From the NCBI GenBank assembly GCA_023664365.1, contig JAMPFR010000036.1:1-33079 (forward strand): a stretch of DNA of 33,079 nucleotides, in the 5' to 3' direction. Position numbers and translations under genes: made by a program. Source of the stretch: Acetatifactor muris (GTDB lineage: Bacteria > Bacillota > Clostridia > Lachnospirales > Lachnospiraceae). The notes under the pieces are model-generated. The model did not search any database and was not told the origin of the DNA. It saw only the letters and a list, made by a program, of their open reading frames with translations. This document shows positions 16,508 through 23,924 of this stretch, one piece after another; the stretch's first letter is position 1, and each line of letters opens with the position of its first letter.

Positions 16508-16680
16508 CGGGCAGATCATATTCTCACCTTATGGCACTCTACCGCTTCTCCACAGGCTTTCCGCCGGGCAGATCATATTCTCATCCTGCGATATACTTCC
16601 GCTGCCTTTCCATGGAATCCCGTCCGCTGACAGACTATATCCTCATCCTGCGGCACAGCTCCACTGCCTCTCCCCTGGAA
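16508..16680. repeat. Three degenerate tandem repeats (57-62 bp) spanning the esterase 3' end
   Basis: CGGGCAGATCATATTCTCA occurs identically at 16508-16526 and 16565-16583. A third, diverged copy starts at 16631 (CAGACTATATCCTCATCCTG) and matches the second over about 50 bases, ending in TGGAA in both. The third copy is the 3' coding end of the SGNH gene; the other two lie in the 182-base spacer before the GH112 gene, apart from whose ribosome binding site nothing else was seen there. This looks like old tandem duplication of the gene's tail. Confidence 0.6.
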
Positions 16681-18497
16681 ATCACACGGCTTAAGTCCCG
16701 GCTGCCGTCCTCTGCCAGCAGGCCGATGGCACAGGCCGCCCGGACAAAGCTGCGGACAGTCTCATCGCAACTGCCGTCATAGGCGCAGGGACGTTCCTCC
16801 GGCAGCTTTTTCCTGCTTTTATAGGCATTCACGGCAAGTACCAGGAATTCCTTAAGCGTCACCTCCCGCTCCGGGAAAAAGCAGCCGTCTTCCACCAAGC
16901 TTTCCTCTATCATGCCGTTCTGGTAAGCGCATTCTACCGTTCCCGCATACCACTCATGCCCCACCACATCCGTGTACATGTCATTGTACACATTGGTGGG
17001 GAAGAACCTGGCCGTCTTGATGAGCATATCCAACACCGCCGCCCGATCCGCAGGGGCTGACAGCTCTCCCACCTCGGAAAGCAGCCCCTCTCCCTCCATG
17101 GGATCTGCCAGATTTTCGTATATGGCAGGCTTCACCGGAAGAGCGATCGTCCCCGTCGGCTCCCACGCTCCAAAGCCCTCCGTCACATATCCCGCCAGCA
17201 GCCTGTAGGCCCGTTCCCGATGCCCTGCACAGACACGGGTGATCTCACCGGCAACCATCCCCGCCATATGATAAGCGCCATAATCATTGCTGTGCGTATA
17301 ATCATTGGGAAAATAGTAAGGCTTGGCATTCTCCAGCCCCCGTGCCGTCACAAAATCCCTGCTGAGCCTGTGCAGCTCCAGCACCGGCACTTCAAAAGCC
17401 TCCCCGATCTCCCGGCATACATCGGCATACTCTGCCAGCAGATCGTTATAGCTGCCGTCATTGCCCTTCCAGGTGTTTCTGGCAAGGGGCGTTACCAGCA
17501 CGGGATACGCTCCCCTATCCCGGCACTCCTCAATATATCTTTTGAGGTTCACAGAGTAGCCCTCTCTTGCCTTCAGCTCCTCCAGCTTCTGGTCATTGTG
17601 GGCAAACTGGAAAAACATATAGTCTCCTGGCTTTACATACTCCGCCACAATGGCGTAATGCCCCTCACTGCGGAAGCTTTCCGTAGTAAGCCCCGAATGG
17701 GCGTGATTGGAGACCGCGATCCCGATATCGAGATAAGCCGAGAGCATCTGTCCCCAGCCGGAATAGCTTGTTCCCGGCGCATAAGGGTATTCCGCGCTCT
17801 GATCCGTCACCGTGGAATCGCCTGCTATGTACAGGGTGGGACACTCTGCTTCCTCCACCTCGATACCGCTGATGCGGGGAGTGTCCCCTAACACGGTGAT
17901 ATCCAGCGTCCTGTCGGAAAACCGTTCCGTATGCCCTCTGGGCACGATATCGCACACGTTCACCGTCATGGTATGAGTGAACGTCCCTGCAGGAATGTCC
18001 CCGTGATAGCCCAATCTCCTGCGCCCGGTAAAGATCAGCACATCCTTCATGGGCTTAAAGCTGCATATAGTGACCCTCACTCTGTAATTGCCCTGACGGG
18101 GCACATCCAACTTAAAGGAAAGAGGGATCCGCCTGTGCTCACCCTGGGGCTCCTCTCCGGTTTTCTCCGCCAGAGAAGCAGCTATGGCTTCAGAGTCCAG
18201 GAAAACGCCATTGGCGTCCTCCTGAAGCTCTGAAAGATCTTCATCCCGATACCAGTATACCGTATCAAACGCCCCATTCAACTCCGGTATCCGCAGCCGC
18301 TCCTGCTCCCGTCTGTTCTTCTCCGTCACAAAGCCAAAGCCCCGATCCGGACTGTAAAGATCCGAGGCCGTCACGACCCTGTCTCCCTTCTCGCGAATCT
18401 CCGACTGCCTGCAGCAGCTCTCTCCGCCTCTTATCGGGCTGTCACATTTTTTGAAAACAGCTGCATCGGCGCCGAACACAAAGCTCCTCCGAAACAT
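16635..18497 (-). CDS. SGNH/GDSL esterase, rhamnogalacturonan-acetylesterase-like (CE12), with SLH-like C-terminus
   Basis: Predicted to remove acetyl groups from galacturonic acid of rhamnogalacturonan fragments. The 620-residue protein has a beta-rich N-terminal domain (about 1-215, ending ISGIEVEEAE), then the SGNH hydrolase: Ser228 in YIAGDSTVTDQ, Gly269 in HAHSGLTTESF, Asn301 in FAHNDQK, and Asp399/His402 in NDYTHSNDYGAYH, the DxxH dyad of CE12. Residues about 500-560 (YTDVVGHEWYAGTVECAYQN, then GMIEE) fit one S-layer homology repeat and 570-620 a weaker second, yet no signal peptide is evident. The ATG at 18497 lies one base after the GH105 stop, so translation is probably coupled; a longer upstream frame is unlikely. 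Confidence 0.82.
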   Translation of the reverse strand: MFRRSFVFGADAAVFKKCDSPIRGGESCCRQSEIREKGDRVVTASDLYSPDRGFGFVTEKNRREQERLRIPELNGAFDTVYWYRDEDLSELQEDANGVFLDSEAIAASLAEKTGEEPQGEHRRIPLSFKLDVPRQGNYRVRVTICSFKPMKDVLIFTGRRRLGYHGDIPAGTFTHTMTVNVCDIVPRGHTERFSDRTLDITVLGDTPRISGIEVEEAECPTLYIAGDSTVTDQSAEYPYAPGTSYSGWGQMLSAYLDIGIAVSNHAHSGLTTESFRSEGHYAIVAEYVKPGDYMFFQFAHNDQKLEELKAREGYSVNLKRYIEECRDRGAYPVLVTPLARNTWKGNDGSYNDLLAEYADVCREIGEAFEVPVLELHRLSRDFVTARGLENAKPYYFPNDYTHSNDYGAYHMAGMVAGEITRVCAGHRERAYRLLAGYVTEGFGAWEPTGTIALPVKPAIYENLADPMEGEGLLSEVGELSAPADRAAVLDMLIKTARFFPTNVYNDMYTDVVGHEWYAGTVECAYQNGMIEESLVEDGCFFPEREVTLKEFLVLAVNAYKSRKKLPEERPCAYDGSCDETVRSFVRAACAIGLLAEDGSRDLSRVISRGEAVELCRRMRI

Positions 18498-18498
18498 A

Positions 18499-19551
18499 TT
18501 ACAGCGCACCGCCCTTCGCGACGCCGTCCGAAGCATACAGGGAAGCCAAAAACGACAGCATCAGTCCCTGGCCCCAACCCTGGATCCATGCTCTGGGAAT
18601 GCCCCGATAGCCTTCCCTGTCACGCATGACTGCCGTGCCGCCGGACACATTCATCACCTTGCCGTCCCCGCTGATATTTGCCAGCAGTCCCTTTATGGAC
18701 TTATTGATATACTTTATGTGAAGCGGATTGCCTCTTCCCAGCATGGCTGCCGCAATTCCCGCAGAAGCAGAGATCTCCTCATAGGATTCCTCATCATCCA
18801 GCACGGTTCTCCACAGCCCGTTCTCCGTCTGCACCGTCTTCAGCGCCGCCAGCTGCTCGTTCAGAGAACCGGCCACATCTATGTATTTGGGGTACAGATA
18901 AGCCTGGGGAAGCAGCCCTCCTACTCTTGACATGGTGAAAGCCGCCCAGGCGTTGGCCCGGCCCCAGTAGATGCCGGACATATGATCCTTCGCAATATTG
19001 TCGTAACCGTGATAATAAAAACCGCTGTCGGGATCCTGCAGGTATTTGATATGCCAGTACCACTGATTCAGCGCGTCGTCAATCAGCTCCTGATCCTGAT
19101 TCATAACGCCCACCCGCAGCATCAGGAGGGCCGCCATAAAAAGCGTATCCGCCCAGGCCTGCTCCGGAAAATCATTATTTGCGGAAACCGTATGCTGCAG
19201 TACGTTATCCCCGAAACGGAGGGCGTCTTTTTTCAGGTACTCTATTTTGCTCATCAGAATGTCATAATATTTCTGTTCCCCTGTAGCCTTATATAAGGTT
19301 ACCAGGCAGTGACCCATGGCGCAGGCATTCACCGTCCACACCGGAGGCAGCCCCAGTTCAATCAGTTCATCCACCCTGTCCTTCAAAAGCGTCAGGTATT
19401 CTTCCTTTCCCGTCTTTTCATAGGCGTCCCCAATGCCGTAATAAGCCACCCCGCAGGGCCACTCCCAGGTCAGATCCATGTTCATGGTCTTTCGCACGAC
19501 CCTGTCTATTACCTCTTCAATCTGCTTTTTGTCATACTCCAGTTTCAGCAT
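18499..19551 (-). CDS. GH105 unsaturated rhamnogalacturonyl hydrolase (YteR/YesR-like)
   Basis: Removes the 4,5-unsaturated galacturonic acid left at the non-reducing end by pectate or rhamnogalacturonan lyases, acting in the cytoplasm on imported oligosaccharides. The 350-residue product has the alpha/alpha-barrel pattern of the family: WEWPCGVAYYGI, TVNACAMGHCLVTLYKATGE, NDFPEQAWADTLFMAALLML with Asp135 equivalent to the catalytic Asp143 of Bacillus YteR, GIYWGRANAWAAFTM and IPRAWIQGWGQGLML. Start at 19551 is set by GGAGG upstream and by the conserved length; a longer frame runs through the promoter. The esterase starts one base after its stop. It is the first gene of the enzyme block and has its own extended -10 promoter. 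Confidence 0.92.
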   Translation of the reverse strand: MLKLEYDKKQIEEVIDRVVRKTMNMDLTWEWPCGVAYYGIGDAYEKTGKEEYLTLLKDRVDELIELGLPPVWTVNACAMGHCLVTLYKATGEQKYYDILMSKIEYLKKDALRFGDNVLQHTVSANNDFPEQAWADTLFMAALLMLRVGVMNQDQELIDDALNQWYWHIKYLQDPDSGFYYHGYDNIAKDHMSGIYWGRANAWAAFTMSRVGGLLPQAYLYPKYIDVAGSLNEQLAALKTVQTENGLWRTVLDDEESYEEISASAGIAAAMLGRGNPLHIKYINKSIKGLLANISGDGKVMNVSGGTAVMRDREGYRGIPRAWIQGWGQGLMLSFLASLYASDGVAKGGAL

Positions 19552-19588
19552 ACTACCTCCTTCTTTGCTTCCGCTCCCGAATAAGATT

Positions 19589-19620
19589 ATTATACCATAA
19601 TTTCCCAAAAGCCAATACAA
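19589..19620 (-). promoter_or_regulatory. Promoter of the enzyme block (GH105 onward)
   Basis: Minus-strand TATAAT (19589-19594) with TGG immediately upstream makes an extended -10. A -35 match is weak: TTGTAT with a 20-base spacer or TTGGCT with 15. The promoter lies 38 bases before the GH105 ATG and just downstream of the stem-loop at 19648-19674, allowing the enzymes to be expressed independently of the transporter genes. Confidence 0.55.
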
Positions 19621-19647
19621 TTATAAAAGATGAATTTTTAAAATTTT

Positions 19648-19674
19648 CGGCCCACCGGCAGAACCGGTGGGCCG
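19648..19674. terminator. Strong 11-bp stem-loop between binding protein and GH105 genes
   Basis: CGGCCCACCGG (19648-19658) pairs perfectly with CCGGTGGGCCG (19664-19674) around a 5-nt loop. On the minus strand it is followed by AAAATTTT, a poor U-tract, so it may terminate only partly or protect the upstream binding-protein message. On the plus strand it is followed by TTTCCTTTT. Location about 90 bases after the binding-protein stop. Confidence 0.65.
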
Positions 19675-19766
19675 TTTCCTTTTGTGTGACGTCTGCACCC
19701 TGTGCAGCCTTTGCGCATCATGCCGTATTCGCACATTGTACGCTCCGCGCACACTTACAGTTTCAG

Positions 19767-21572
19767 TTAGTTTGCCTTCTGGTTGTCGGGAAGCTTTGTG
19801 GTCTTGCCGGCCTCATAGGCTTCCTTTCTCTGATCCAGGATCTCCTGGTAACCCATATCCAGGTACTCCTGAGCATACTTGTCATACAGAGCGTCGAACT
19901 CCTCCGGCTTGCACATTACCAGCGCCTCCTTGAACTCAGCATACTTCATCTGCAGATCGCCGCGGTACTCGTCCACAGCGCCGATAGATACTGCAAACGC
20001 TGCGTCACTGATAGGATAGCCCAGCTCAGCTCTCTTCACATTCAGCTCATAAGCTGCGATGATCTCATCCGTGAAGTCCTGAGGATAGCCCTTGGGAGAG
20101 TTGATCCGGATATTGTCATACATATCGCCTACGTTTCTCGCCTCGATAGCCACACACCAGTAGTCCTTGTTGCCGTTGTAGCCCTGCTTGTACTCGCCGT
20201 CGTAGTCGTTTACTGCCACCTCAAAGCCATCAGCATCCAGGGTATAGGTCTCACCCTCAACGCCCCACTGCAGGGTATGCAGATTCTCAGGCTCCAGCAC
20301 CCACTCCAGATACATCCATGCAGCCTTGACCTGATCCTCGGATGCATCCTTGGAGAAGCCGATGGTCATACCGAAGGGATTGTCCGCACGGGAAAGAGGA
20401 TAATCGCCGGTCAACGGATCCGCCTGAATCTTCCTCGCTTCATCCTCAGCGCTTCCGACAGTGTAAACAGCCAGCTTTGCATCCGGATTCTGGGCATAGA
20501 AGTTATCCAGCAGCGCCATGGAAGGAGCCATATAAGCGCCGTAAGAATATGTCTTGCCTGCATAGAAGTTTGCTTCTGCGGTAGTAGAGTCGATGGTATA
20601 AAACTCAGGATCGGTGATGCCAAGGTTATAATCCTCATTCTGATACCTCAGAGACTTCTTGTGAGGCTCCCAGCTAAAGGAAGGAATATTGAAATCACCG
20701 TACATTGCCCACTCTTCCTCATCCATGGGGAAGGTTCTTGTGCCATACACCTGCTCGCCGCCCTGGGAAGCGAACATTGCGCCTCCGCCGGGATGCTCTG
20801 CAATGCCTGCATCCTGAATCTTTTTCATAGCGTCCAGATACTCCTCACGGCCGATGGGAATATGGTCATAGCCTACCTGCTCCAGCCAGTCCATACGGAC
20901 GAAGGTGATGAAGTTAGGGTTGGTATTGTAATAAGGCCGCTCCGCCAGAACGAAATAGGTCTCATCATTCATCTCGGTGTAAACCAACTGGTTGTTCTTC
21001 ACCATAGCATCATAATAGTTCGGCGCCACCTGCTTGAAGGCATCCAGATCGATGGTCTGCAGATAGCCGTCCTCAGCCCAGGTCGCCAGCTTGTCGTAGT
21101 CGTACTCCATCAGTATAGTGGGCAGATTCTGGCTGGACGCCAACAGCGCATAGTCCTGCATAACCTGGCTTCTGCCGATGGGAATGAACTGCACCGTGAT
21201 ATTGTACTTGTCGCCGAAATTCTCCTGGATCCACTTGGTCCAGTAGTTATCCTTTACATCCGGGATACCTGCCTGGCCTCTGTCATACACGGGAATGTTT
21301 ATGGTCACATTGTCCGCGAAGGCCGTCCAGCCCTCCATCCCTGCGGTGCCTGACCCGGTGCTGCTGTCGGACTCCTGTCCCCCCTGAGCATCCTGGCTGC
21401 CCTGACTTTCCTGACCGCCCTGGCTTTCCTGTCCCCCCTGGCTTTCCTGGGGTGTGGAACCGGACTCGCCGCTGTTTCCGCCGTCCTGGTTGCCACAGCC
21501 CGTCAGGGCGCTGAATGCCATGGCAGTGGTGAGAGCCAGCGTCAGAAACTTCTGAACTACTTTCTTCTTCAT
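19767..21572 (-). CDS. Extracellular sugar-binding lipoprotein of ABC transporter (LipO/YtcQ-like)
   Basis: The 601-residue product begins with a lipoprotein signal peptide (MKKK, hydrophobic stretch, lipobox LTGC with Cys26), then a Ser/Gly/Gln/Glu linker (to about residue 80), then a large substrate-binding fold of the family-1 type (IPVYDRGQAG, ARKIQADPLTGDYPLSRADN, AAWMYLEWVLEPENLHTLQW). The size and the pairing with LplB/LplC permeases match the Bacillus YtcQ/LipO group, known for pectin-derived and other complex oligosaccharides. It would be anchored outside the cell and deliver ligand to the two permeases. AAGGAGGA precedes the ATG. It is separated from the permeases by 118 bases holding a possible promoter and a shared 19-nt motif. 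Ligand inferred from context. Confidence 0.93.
   Translation of the reverse strand: MKKKVVQKFLTLALTTAMAFSALTGCGNQDGGNSGESGSTPQESQGGQESQGGQESQGSQDAQGGQESDSSTGSGTAGMEGWTAFADNVTINIPVYDRGQAGIPDVKDNYWTKWIQENFGDKYNITVQFIPIGRSQVMQDYALLASSQNLPTILMEYDYDKLATWAEDGYLQTIDLDAFKQVAPNYYDAMVKNNQLVYTEMNDETYFVLAERPYYNTNPNFITFVRMDWLEQVGYDHIPIGREEYLDAMKKIQDAGIAEHPGGGAMFASQGGEQVYGTRTFPMDEEEWAMYGDFNIPSFSWEPHKKSLRYQNEDYNLGITDPEFYTIDSTTAEANFYAGKTYSYGAYMAPSMALLDNFYAQNPDAKLAVYTVGSAEDEARKIQADPLTGDYPLSRADNPFGMTIGFSKDASEDQVKAAWMYLEWVLEPENLHTLQWGVEGETYTLDADGFEVAVNDYDGEYKQGYNGNKDYWCVAIEARNVGDMYDNIRINSPKGYPQDFTDEIIAAYELNVKRAELGYPISDAAFAVSIGAVDEYRGDLQMKYAEFKEALVMCKPEEFDALYDKYAQEYLDMGYQEILDQRKEAYEAGKTTKLPDNQKAN
21373..21450 (-). 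repeat. Four 18-bp tandem repeats encoding the lipoprotein linker
   Basis: Units at 21373-21390, 21391-21408, 21409-21426 and 21427-21444, plus a 6-base remainder, all begin TCCTG on the plus strand. On the coding strand each gives a six-residue unit of the type QESQGG or QDAQGG. Such repeats can change copy number by slippage without breaking the frame, altering the linker length between lipid anchor and binding domain. Confidence 0.8.
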
Positions 21573-21602
21573 ACTCTGTTCCTCCTTAAAACATTTTGTT
21601 AG

Positions 21603-21621
21603 GTAACTGCAATTTCGTTGC
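21603..21621. promoter_or_regulatory. 19-nt operator-like motif upstream of the binding-protein gene
   Basis: GTAACTGCAATTTCGTTGC contains the inverted pair TGCAA/TTGCA. It matches 15 of 19 positions of the site at 23637-23655. On the minus strand it lies four bases after TATAGA (21626-21631), a possible -10 with no good -35, as for an activator-dependent promoter. The gene's start codon is 30 bases downstream. Confidence 0.4.
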
Positions 21622-21690
21622 AGGATCTATAGTCACCTTTTCAGGATAACTACCTATGAGAACTATCTAATATTAATATCCGTAAAGTCT

Positions 21691-22617
21691 TCATCCCTTC
21701 ACGGAACCGATCATGGCTCCCTTTACGAAATACTTCTGCAGGAAGGGATATACGATGATAATTGGCACCGTGGCAAACATAATAGTCGCCGCCTGCAGCA
21801 CCTCCGGGGTGGTAGGCACCGCGGAGCCCTCCTGAGCCGCCGTGGACAGAGCCTCCTGAGCCGTGGACACCAGCAGATACAGCTTATACTGGAGCATTCT
21901 TAAATCCGTGCGCATCCGCAGGTAGTACAGGTTATCACCGTAGCTGTTCCATCTGCCCACCGCATAAAACAGACCCAGAGTCGCAATGATAGGCTTGCTC
22001 AGGGGCAGAATGATGTAACGGATGATCTGAAAATAGCTGGCGCCGTCCAGGAAAGCGGATTCCTCCAGGCTGTCCGGAATGCTGGAATGGAAATAAGTCT
22101 TCATGACCAGCATGTTGTAGGCGGAATAAATGCCCGGCAGGATCAGCACCCAGAAGTTATCTATCAGCTTCAAATTGTTAAACAGCAGATAGGTAGGAAT
22201 CAGGCCTGCTCCGAAATACATGGGAAACACCAGCAGAAAGGTGATCGTCCTCTTAAAGGGAAGCTCTTTCTTGGAGAGGGGATAAGCGGCAAACAAACAC
22301 ACTACCAACCCCAGCAAGGTAAACAGCACAGTGACAATCACACTGAAAATCATGGAATAAATCATGCTGCTGTCCGAAAACACCTGCCTGTAAGCCTCCG
22401 TAGTAAAGCCCTTGGGCCACAGGGTGACCTTCTGGGCGGACACATAACTGTTGGAGGACAGTGACTTTGCCGTCACATGGATAAAGGGCAGGATACAGGT
22501 CAGGCACACCAACACGATAACAAACATCATGACGGCATCACTGAGACGAAACTTGTTTATGGCTCTGCTGCCGTCACCGGCAGTGCTTTCTTCTACATCT
22601 TTCACTCTCTTGCTCAT
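21691..22617 (-). CDS. ABC sugar permease, LplC/YtcP-like
   Basis: A 308-residue inner-membrane protein with about six membrane segments and the cytoplasmic EAA loop (ESAFLDGASYFQIIRYIILP) that docks to a separate ATPase. The opening SDAVMMFVIVLVCLTCILPF and the C-terminal VKGAMIGSVKG are typical of the LplC branch (carbohydrate uptake family 1). The ATG at 22617 is chosen over a GTG three codons upstream because AGGAGG is eight bases before the ATG and almost abuts the GTG. The LplB-type gene ends 16 bases upstream, and the two permeases should form a heterodimer that moves oligosaccharides bound by the lipoprotein encoded downstream. No ATPase gene is present in the window. Confidence 0.92.
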   Translation of the reverse strand: MSKRVKDVEESTAGDGSRAINKFRLSDAVMMFVIVLVCLTCILPFIHVTAKSLSSNSYVSAQKVTLWPKGFTTEAYRQVFSDSSMIYSMIFSVIVTVLFTLLGLVVCLFAAYPLSKKELPFKRTITFLLVFPMYFGAGLIPTYLLFNNLKLIDNFWVLILPGIYSAYNMLVMKTYFHSSIPDSLEESAFLDGASYFQIIRYIILPLSKPIIATLGLFYAVGRWNSYGDNLYYLRMRTDLRMLQYKLYLLVSTAQEALSTAAQEGSAVPTTPEVLQAATIMFATVPIIIVYPFLQKYFVKGAMIGSVKG

Positions 22618-22633
22618 TCTCTTCACCCCTCCT

Positions 22634-23584
22634 TTAGAATAATCCTTCTTCGCCCAGCTTCTTGGCGATCCAGTCCGCCAGCAGCACCAGCCCCAAGCCC
22701 ACCAGAGACTGGAACAGGCCCACCGCCGTGGACATACTGAACCGATTGCCGTTAAGACCCTTCTGATATATGTAAATTGCCAGCTGATACTGGAACTCTC
22801 TGACCTGACTGTTGTCGAATACCTGCAGAGCTTCGAAGTTACTGCCCATGAGGCGCCCCATATTCATGATCAACAGAGTTACGATAGTTCCCTTGATGCC
22901 GGGAAGGGTGATATGCCACAGCCGCTTCCACCTGCCGGCGCCGTCGATCATGGCCGCCTCGTACAACTCCCCGTTGATGCCGGTGATGGCCGCCAGATAT
23001 ATAATGGTACCCCAGCCCATACCGGCCCAGACGCCGATGAGCAGATAAGTTACCGCCCAGTGGTACTTCTCCGTCAGGAAGGGAATACCCTGTTGGATCA
23101 ATCCTATATTCCTCAAAAACACGTTCACCAGACCGGTACTGGGACGGAAGAGAGTCCATGCCACACTGGCAATGATAGGCCAGGAAAGAAAGTGAGGCAG
23201 ATACAGGATGGTCTGAGACACCTTCTTAAACTTAGGATACCGCAGCTCATTTAAGATCAGCGCCAGAATGATAGGCGCAGGGAAACTGACCAGCATTCCC
23301 AATACATTAAACACAATGGAGTTACGCAGGGCCCGATGAAAATCCTTATCCTTAAATATCTTTGCAAAGGTTTCCCAACCCACCCACTCGCTGCCGTCAA
23401 AGCCCTTGGCCGGCTTGTAATCCATGAACACCATCCTCAGGCCCGGATACGCCGCGTAGTTCAGGACGAACACCAACACCAGCGGAATCGAAACCAGCAG
23501 CAGCAGCTGCCAGGTGTGGCGGAAGTTCTTTACAAACAACTTCTGCCGTTGCGCAAGACTCAATTTTTTCGTTTTTTTCTCCAC
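22634..23584 (-). CDS. ABC sugar permease, LplB/YteP-like
   Basis: A 316-residue inner-membrane permease with a basic N-terminus (MEKKTKKLSLAQRQKLF), about six membrane segments and the EAA loop EAAMIDGAGRWKRLWHITLP. The segment PGLRMVFMDYKPAKGFDGSEWVGWETF is characteristic of LplB-type permeases for complex oligosaccharides. The start is GTG at 23584 with GGGGGG about nine bases upstream; there is no better ATG downstream. It is the first gene of the minus-strand cluster, with a leader of about 70 bases and a promoter at 23660-23689. It partners the LplC-like permease immediately downstream. Confidence 0.92.
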   Translation of the reverse strand: MEKKTKKLSLAQRQKLFVKNFRHTWQLLLLVSIPLVLVFVLNYAAYPGLRMVFMDYKPAKGFDGSEWVGWETFAKIFKDKDFHRALRNSIVFNVLGMLVSFPAPIILALILNELRYPKFKKVSQTILYLPHFLSWPIIASVAWTLFRPSTGLVNVFLRNIGLIQQGIPFLTEKYHWAVTYLLIGVWAGMGWGTIIYLAAITGINGELYEAAMIDGAGRWKRLWHITLPGIKGTIVTLLIMNMGRLMGSNFEALQVFDNSQVREFQYQLAIYIYQKGLNGNRFSMSTAVGLFQSLVGLGLVLLADWIAKKLGEEGLF

Positions 23585-23636
23585 TTGCTTTCACCCCCCG
23601 ATTTTATTCAGCCGGATCTCATGCAAACATTTAGTT

Positions 23637-23655
23637 GCAACTTCAATTCGGTTGC
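23637..23655. promoter_or_regulatory. 19-nt operator-like motif at the permease promoter
   Basis: GCAACTTCAATTCGGTTGC has GCAAC and GTTGC as inverted ends, with an overlapping palindrome GTTGCAAC (23634-23641). It matches 15 of 19 bases of 21603-21621 and, like that site, lies exactly four bases downstream of a candidate -10. A site over the transcription start would suit a repressor, or pairing with the adjacent AraC-type regulator; this is inferred. Confidence 0.45.
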
Positions 23656-23659
23656 TTTT

Positions 23660-23689
23660 ATTATCCTGCACACCTGCGGTTCCTGTCTA
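23660..23689 (-). promoter_or_regulatory. Promoter of the transporter block
   Basis: Minus-strand TAGACA (23684-23689), 18-base spacer, GATAAT (23660-23665). It lies downstream of the hairpin at 23728-23760, which would insulate it from the divergent side. Confidence 0.5.
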
Positions 23690-23727
23690 AGCAATAGACC
23701 GTGAAAACTATGCAAAAACGACCATTT

Positions 23728-23760
23728 AAAAAATCGGAACCCGACAGATTCCGATTTTTT
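23728..23760. terminator. Bidirectional terminator-like hairpin in the divergent spacer
   Basis: AAAAAATCGGAA (23728-23739) pairs perfectly with TTCCGATTTTTT (23749-23760) around a 9-nt loop, with six T at the end on either strand. It sits between two divergent genes instead of after one, so it may insulate the two promoters or act as an attenuator if transcription starts further upstream. Confidence 0.6.
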
Positions 23761-23875
23761 GCACAAAAAATGTATTTTTCAAATTTTTTTATGAGCATTT
23801 TGACGAACAGAAAATATATTTTATTGGACATGGGGGACTTTTTTTGATAAACTTAAAAAGAGTCCCTGTTTACTT

Positions 23876-23906
23876 TTGACAAAACCATATTCGAAAAGAC
23901 TATATT
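23876..23906 (+). promoter_or_regulatory. Candidate promoter of the AraC-type regulator
   Basis: TTGACA (23876-23881) is followed by TATATT (23901-23906) with a 19-base spacer. A start near 23913 would leave almost no leader before AGAGG and the ATG at 23925, so an upstream start (TTGATA at 23844-23849 with a weak -10) may be used instead. Confidence 0.35.
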
Positions 23907-23924
23907 TAACAAAGAGGCGATTTT

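Noticed and set aside
16508-16680. CRISPR array
   Set aside because: Only three diverged 57-62 bp copies without a short constant repeat separated by unique spacers, and no cas genes.
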